In this document: one piece after another, positions 59,101 through 64,000 of the stretch
Position numbering within the stretch: position 1 is the first letter of the stretch
How the letters are laid out: every line of letters starts with the position of its first letter
Assembly: GCA_035582835.1 (NCBI GenBank)
Contig: JAYKAV010002109.1
Location: 3,236,930 to 3,300,929 of the forward strand
Direction of reading: 5' to 3'
From: Phoebastria nigripes
Taxonomy: Eukaryota; Chordata; Aves; Procellariiformes; Diomedeidae
Length of the DNA: 64,000 bases
Translations under genes and position numbers: made by a program
Notes under the pieces: generated by a model
What the model was told of the DNA's origin: nothing
What the model saw: the letters and a program-made list of their open reading frames with translations, nothing else
The model's database searches: none

Positions 59101-62100
59101 AGAACAGGACATGATTTTTTAGAACTGTAGCACTTTCATTACTGGCCCAAAATGTACAAGTAACAGCAATTAGGGCTCAATTTGCTGAGCTAAATAAAAA
59201 AAAAAAAATCTTTTTTACTTGAATACTTATCATACATAATATGAAATTGCTATGTGATTAATTCAAAATTCCATAATCTTATTTTTCAATAAAAGTCATT
59301 CTTCAGAGGTAACAGTTTCCATTAAAAGGAGTTGCACTCAAATTCTTAATATGGTAGTGGGAAACTACATAACAGTTAAAGAAGTCAACAGAAATCCTTA
59401 TGTTATTGAAGCATTATCTATCTAATTATCTATGCATTTCAAGCATTATTATTGGCGTTTCGGTGCTTTTTACAGAAATTCTGATCAAAACCACCTAAAA
59501 CTGAACCTACATCTTCAAAATCCCAGCCCAGTGCCAATATTCATATTTAGAACAGACCTCTCATATTCATTAAAAATATAAATAATATTGATAAACATTA
59601 AAATTTCATGTGTTACTCTTCTAAATATCTTTGACAGATTTATAGGCAATCTAACTCATAAATGGAATTAGGCTCTAAACAAAGTCAGGGACATCACTTC
59701 ACTCTGGTAAATTTTTTTATCTTAGCATTCTGCTTCCAATACAGATTTTTTTTTTTTTTAAAAGGCCAAAAAAGCATAAGTACTTAAAAGAGAGATATTA
59801 TCCTCCTTATAATTTTCTTCAAATATAGTTATCTTATATTGTATTTTATTTATCATTAAAATATTATTAGAAAAAGCAAATAATCTTTTTCTTGGAAATG
59901 TCTTCATAAAACTAATTTCTAAAATCATGTGAAGACAGCTGCACTCACTCGTAATGAATATTTATTTGCATCATTATGAAAATGCTCTATATTTCTAATA
60001 GTGCACTTATATTTCAAAAATAACAACCCCCCAAACCTGTGCAGTGAATTNTGTAATGATCCAGCAGAGGGACCCCTTCAGTTAAAAATTAAAAATCATC
60101 CATGAATCAACCCTTGAATCAAAACCCACAAGGGTTTTATTTAGGCACACAGTCCCAGATAGTGCCTAAATTAGTAAGGTCACACAAAGTGTAGCAATAT
60201 TTCTAATACAAGACAGAGAGGTTTAGAACATAGTAATAAATTCTCTCTTTGTGTTCATACATTTCCAATAAAAAGTTGTATAAGGTTACTTTGCTATGTG
60301 ATATTTTAAGAGTACCATTCAATTACATGTTATTTGGGCTGACTGGTACCACCATCCCCAAGTTGCTAAATAACACTGTATCAGTATTAGAGGTAAGAAA
60401 ATTAGCTAGACAGATTGTATGTTGTTACCTGACAGTAAAATAGGAAACAGTGCTATGGCAGCAGCAGAAATTAACATAAAAAAAAGTCTCTTCCCTATTT
60501 AAACCATTGCCTTCCTTAGAATTAAACAGAATGTACATCGGAATTTGGCTGTATGAAAAGAATCTCAAACTGAAGTAGCACAGAAGGAATGTCTGAATTC
60601 ATAAAGCATCCTATAATGTTGGAATTGAAGCGTGTTGATGACTGGTACTGAAATACATATATTTAGAAAGTACAGTTCTGAAGCAAACACTTCCTAAATG
60701 TATCTCTAATTTGAGGAGAAATTTTATCAGGGAATGTATCTTTTGCAATAGTTGCCATGGCAGCTTACCCAGTCATGCCATTGTAGAAACGATTAACTTT
60801 TCACATTACAGGAACTTGGTACTTTATAACTTTCTGCTTTTTATTCTTAGACTCTGTGAACTCCCAGAATATTATTTCTATCTATTCATAAGTGGTAAAA
60901 CCTTTGTAACCAATGCTTATTCACACTGCAATATTACAAAACCCCATGGTGCTAGAACATTTATTCTAAAAAAAAAATTGTAAGCTATGAAATTCTGCTA
61001 ACACAAATTCAGAAAAGATAGCTTATTGTGCTGTCTGTTTCACAGTGCTTTACAATGTTCTAAGATATTTATTACATGTAAAATGCTACTTTACAACCTG
61101 GGCCATAACATAGCTATGGTATTACATCAAGACTGAAAAGTAAATCAGGTTCCACCCACTACAAATTTAACCAGGTTGTATTTCTTTGATATGTACTAAT
61201 AACACTCAGATATGTTTTTGAGACACAAAATAGCTGTGGGGAAAAGCATTTTGTTTTATAATCACTATTACTGTTTCATAAATTAGGTTCTTTAAACATT
61301 AAAAGGTAGTCTGGAATCTGTAAACCCCTTACCTTGAAGGGTACGCCTCTTTCATTAATAGGCAAAATTCACAATCCAGCAACTTACTGTGATTAGACAG
61401 GAAACTGATGGCAGACTTATCTGTGAACCTATTTATTAATAATGATATAAAAAGACCCATTTTTCTGAATGTAACAGTGATATTTTAATAATAGCAAGAC
61501 ACAAGGAAGCCATTTCCCTGCACACAACATAATACTTTCACTGTGCCCTTTGTCTAAAAATTCATCTCCTTCCTCATCAGGCTGTCTTGAAGCTTCCTTT
61601 CTTCTCTCACTGCAATTCTCACCCATTCCCTTATGTTATCTTAATAACACAAGTCCTCCTTGAAACATTCTTACACTTGCATGGCCTTGCAGCGTAAAGT
61701 GATTGTCAGGATGTCAGTGTAAAGTGATTATATTTCTTCCAACTTTTCATCAATTTTGATGGACATGTGAAAATTTACCTAGAGTTAAATAATCATTCGG
61801 TGAAATAATGTTTTAATTAAGTATGCCAAGATGATGGAGAAGTTTATAAATGTATCAGAATAGCAACATGGGAAATAACAGAAAACAGTTTGCAGAGAAT
61901 TATTTTATGACAGGACAGTATTGATAATTTTTCATGATAAAATTTTCATTTACTGTTTCAACAAAAGAGACAACTTAAACATTAAAAATAAATGCTCTTC
62001 TCTATTCACAGGCTATCTTGAGCTCTAATTTTCACATTCCTAATACTTTTTGGGGTCTCCTTTTCCCAAGCACTGCTAGAAAGAAATGAAATCCAATTGT

Positions 62101-64000
62101 CTCTAGCAATACATACACAGGATTTTTTTTTCTCACATAAGCAATGTGATGATAACTATCACACTGAAGACAGATGGCAGATGCTAATTTCTACCCAGTT
62201 GACACGCAGCGAGTTTTTGATCACCATGTAGGGAAAGAATACGACAACTTGTAAGTTAGTTTGAAAGCCTCATTAGATGACCTGAATTTGCTGGGCAGAA
62301 AGCATATGGTCAGCAAAACTAGAAAGAAATGAAAAGGTATGTGATTACTTTTCCTGTCTTCTCAAATCTGCCTATTTGAGTCTATTTGAGTACTTCTACA
62401 GAGGTTTCTTACCTCATACATATATAGATATATATAGGTAAGTAACTGTGAAGTTGAGTATATATAATCAACANCTATGTAACTATATATATATAAAACT
62501 ATATATATTAGAATCTCCACCCACGTTTCTATTTCTTGAAGTTTTACACAGTAATAGTGGCTAAATTCTTAGCATCTTGGGATTACAGAAACTCCTCACT
62601 AGTCATTTAAAAACGCTACATTTCTGGAGAGCACAGTTAAAGAGAAAGGGAGGAAAACATAAATTCAGAACTATAGGTCTATAAAAATATTTCTCATTTT
62701 TTAAAGGTTATGGTCTGACTGCACTTCATTGCTGAACACTTCAGATTTGCAGTAGTGCTCAGCTCTACTGCACAGAAAATATATGCCACATCTCATTTAC
62801 TAAAAACTGAACTCACAGTACATCAATGTGCTTGAAGACCATATCAAACACTGCGGTTCCTGTAGCACAGGTGTAACAAATTTACTTCCAAATGTACTTA
62901 AATATGGAATTTCTTCCTGTACATTATCTCTACTATAAAGCTGTCCATACTATAAAGCATTTATACCAGAACACTACTTTCTCTCTCTCATCAGCAGGTG
63001 GCTTCCTTTCTCCTATGTTAAAAGTTGAAGAGCTTAGTCCTACAAGACACCAAGTATTTAAACAAATGGCTTTATGAATGACTAAAATTTGCTTTAACTA
63101 GCAAATAAAAAATGTTAAAATAAATTATTAATACTGGGAAAAAATTGGGGTAGAGGAAGTATGAAATCTCAGAGTTTGTTTCTNACAGAAGTCAGTTGTT
63201 AACGTATTGTGTTCTCACAACTTGAGAATCTAAAATGCAGTTCCAACTCCTTTTGTGTAGGTTACATAAAACACATTTAGCATATTGCTGTAAGATGGAT
63301 AAACAATATACTCAGGTAGACAGGCATCAGTACAGAATCAAGACACAAAGTAATTCTCCCAGCCTACTCAGTAAAGCTTTTGCAGGAATGATTTTGGATA
63401 TCGCATTTCAGGAGGAACATGGAGAGTGTCTAGAGGACAGCAGTGAGGCTGATTCAGGTCTACAATATCTCATAAGTGAGGAAAACGCATGCAAAAAAAG
63501 ACTGCAAGAATCTTGTTTACTCTAGGCTAAAAAAGAGAAGATATCTTTAACACTATCTCAAACACTTCCATGAAGAAAAAGGGAATAATCTGTAAATACA
63601 TAGAGGATGACCAATAAATAATAGACTTAAATTACAATAAGAAGGATTTATTTAACCCTTGAGAAAAAATTTTATTGTTAAAGACAGACAAAACTGTCGT
63701 GGAAGAGTCTGTGGAGTCTCCACTGGAAGAAGCTTTTGAGAACAAGTCAGACATCACACATCAGGAATTACAGTATTTGACCCCTCTTTGGTATTCAAGC
63801 TTGCTAACCATTTGAGGTGCCCTTTAATTGAACTTTTTAAAATCTCTAAATGGCTCCTTTATGTAAACAACACAAACATCACTGCATGCCAGCTCAGTAA
63901 GAATTTAAAAGTATATACACACTTGTGTTTGCTCAGCAAATCAAAAATTTTGTATGTTCTCCAGACGTAATCTTTCTCATAACTTATCTCAGTTAATAAA
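56140..64000. other. AT-rich stretch without recognisable gene
   Basis: Frames at 57326-57650, 58485-58691, 60711-60983 and 63235-63525 carry no domain that could be named. An AT microsatellite patch lies at 62416-62510. Single N bases are at 60051, 62474 and 63184. Confidence 0.6.
62416..62510. repeat. Interrupted (TA)n microsatellite
   Basis: TATATAGATATATATAGG at 62420-62438 and several TATATATATA runs from 62457 to 62510, interrupted by a single N at 62474. Confidence 0.85.

Noticed and set aside
1..64000. CRISPR arrays, bacterial genes, operons, tRNA or rRNA genes
   Set aside because: None seen; base composition and repeats are those of a vertebrate genome.

Overview
The window looks like vertebrate nuclear DNA, almost certainly from a bird and probably a neoavian. 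It is AT-rich, has no operon-like gene packing, and carries repeats typical of avian genomes: three LTRs of bird endogenous-retrovirus families, decayed CR1 LINE pieces, and very old amniote SINE-like relics. No known protein-coding gene could be recognised. Nearly all open frames are short, lack splice context and look like chance frames, so the window is best read as intergenic or intronic DNA with one CpG-island promoter candidate.

Layout. 1-4.6 kb: AT-rich, nothing certain. 4.94-5.23 kb: a compact CpG island with GC boxes, a YY1/ATG-like site and a strong CTCF-like motif. 6.9-7.25 kb: antisense CR1 reverse-transcriptase relic. 7.3-17.4 kb: unannotated AT-rich DNA with one 12-N gap. 17.4-17.7 kb: a frame that may be a retroviral-integrase relic, ending in an A-tract. 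18.7-32 kb: old repeats (MIR-like at 18.7 and 27.05 kb, a sauropsid repeat at 22.7, 26.8 and 31.8 kb, antisense CR1 at 28.1 kb). 32-39 kb: mostly simple repeats, including A58 and a T44-C5-T31 tract. 39.1-41.5 kb: two LTRs of related families in opposite orientation, the second a solo LTR with an exact 5-bp target duplication.

44.95-48.56 kb: the most unusual feature. It is a decayed LINE on the + strand in which endonuclease-like, reverse-transcriptase, RNase H and C-terminal His/Cys motifs can be read in the correct order across many frameshifts. LINEs with an RNase H domain are not the ordinary bird type (CR1 lacks it), so this is either a very old relic or an unusual acquisition.

48.6-55.2 kb: no known gene, but splice signals on the minus strand join two frames into a possible 96-residue protein (52.3-53.3 kb). 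55.26-56.13 kb: a third LTR, GC-rich, which explains the long open frames there. 56.1-64 kb: nothing recognisable beyond AT-rich simple sequence.

The pieces do not form a pathway; what the window records is layered retroelement insertion and decay around one candidate promoter. Family names come from remembered consensus features, not from a search.
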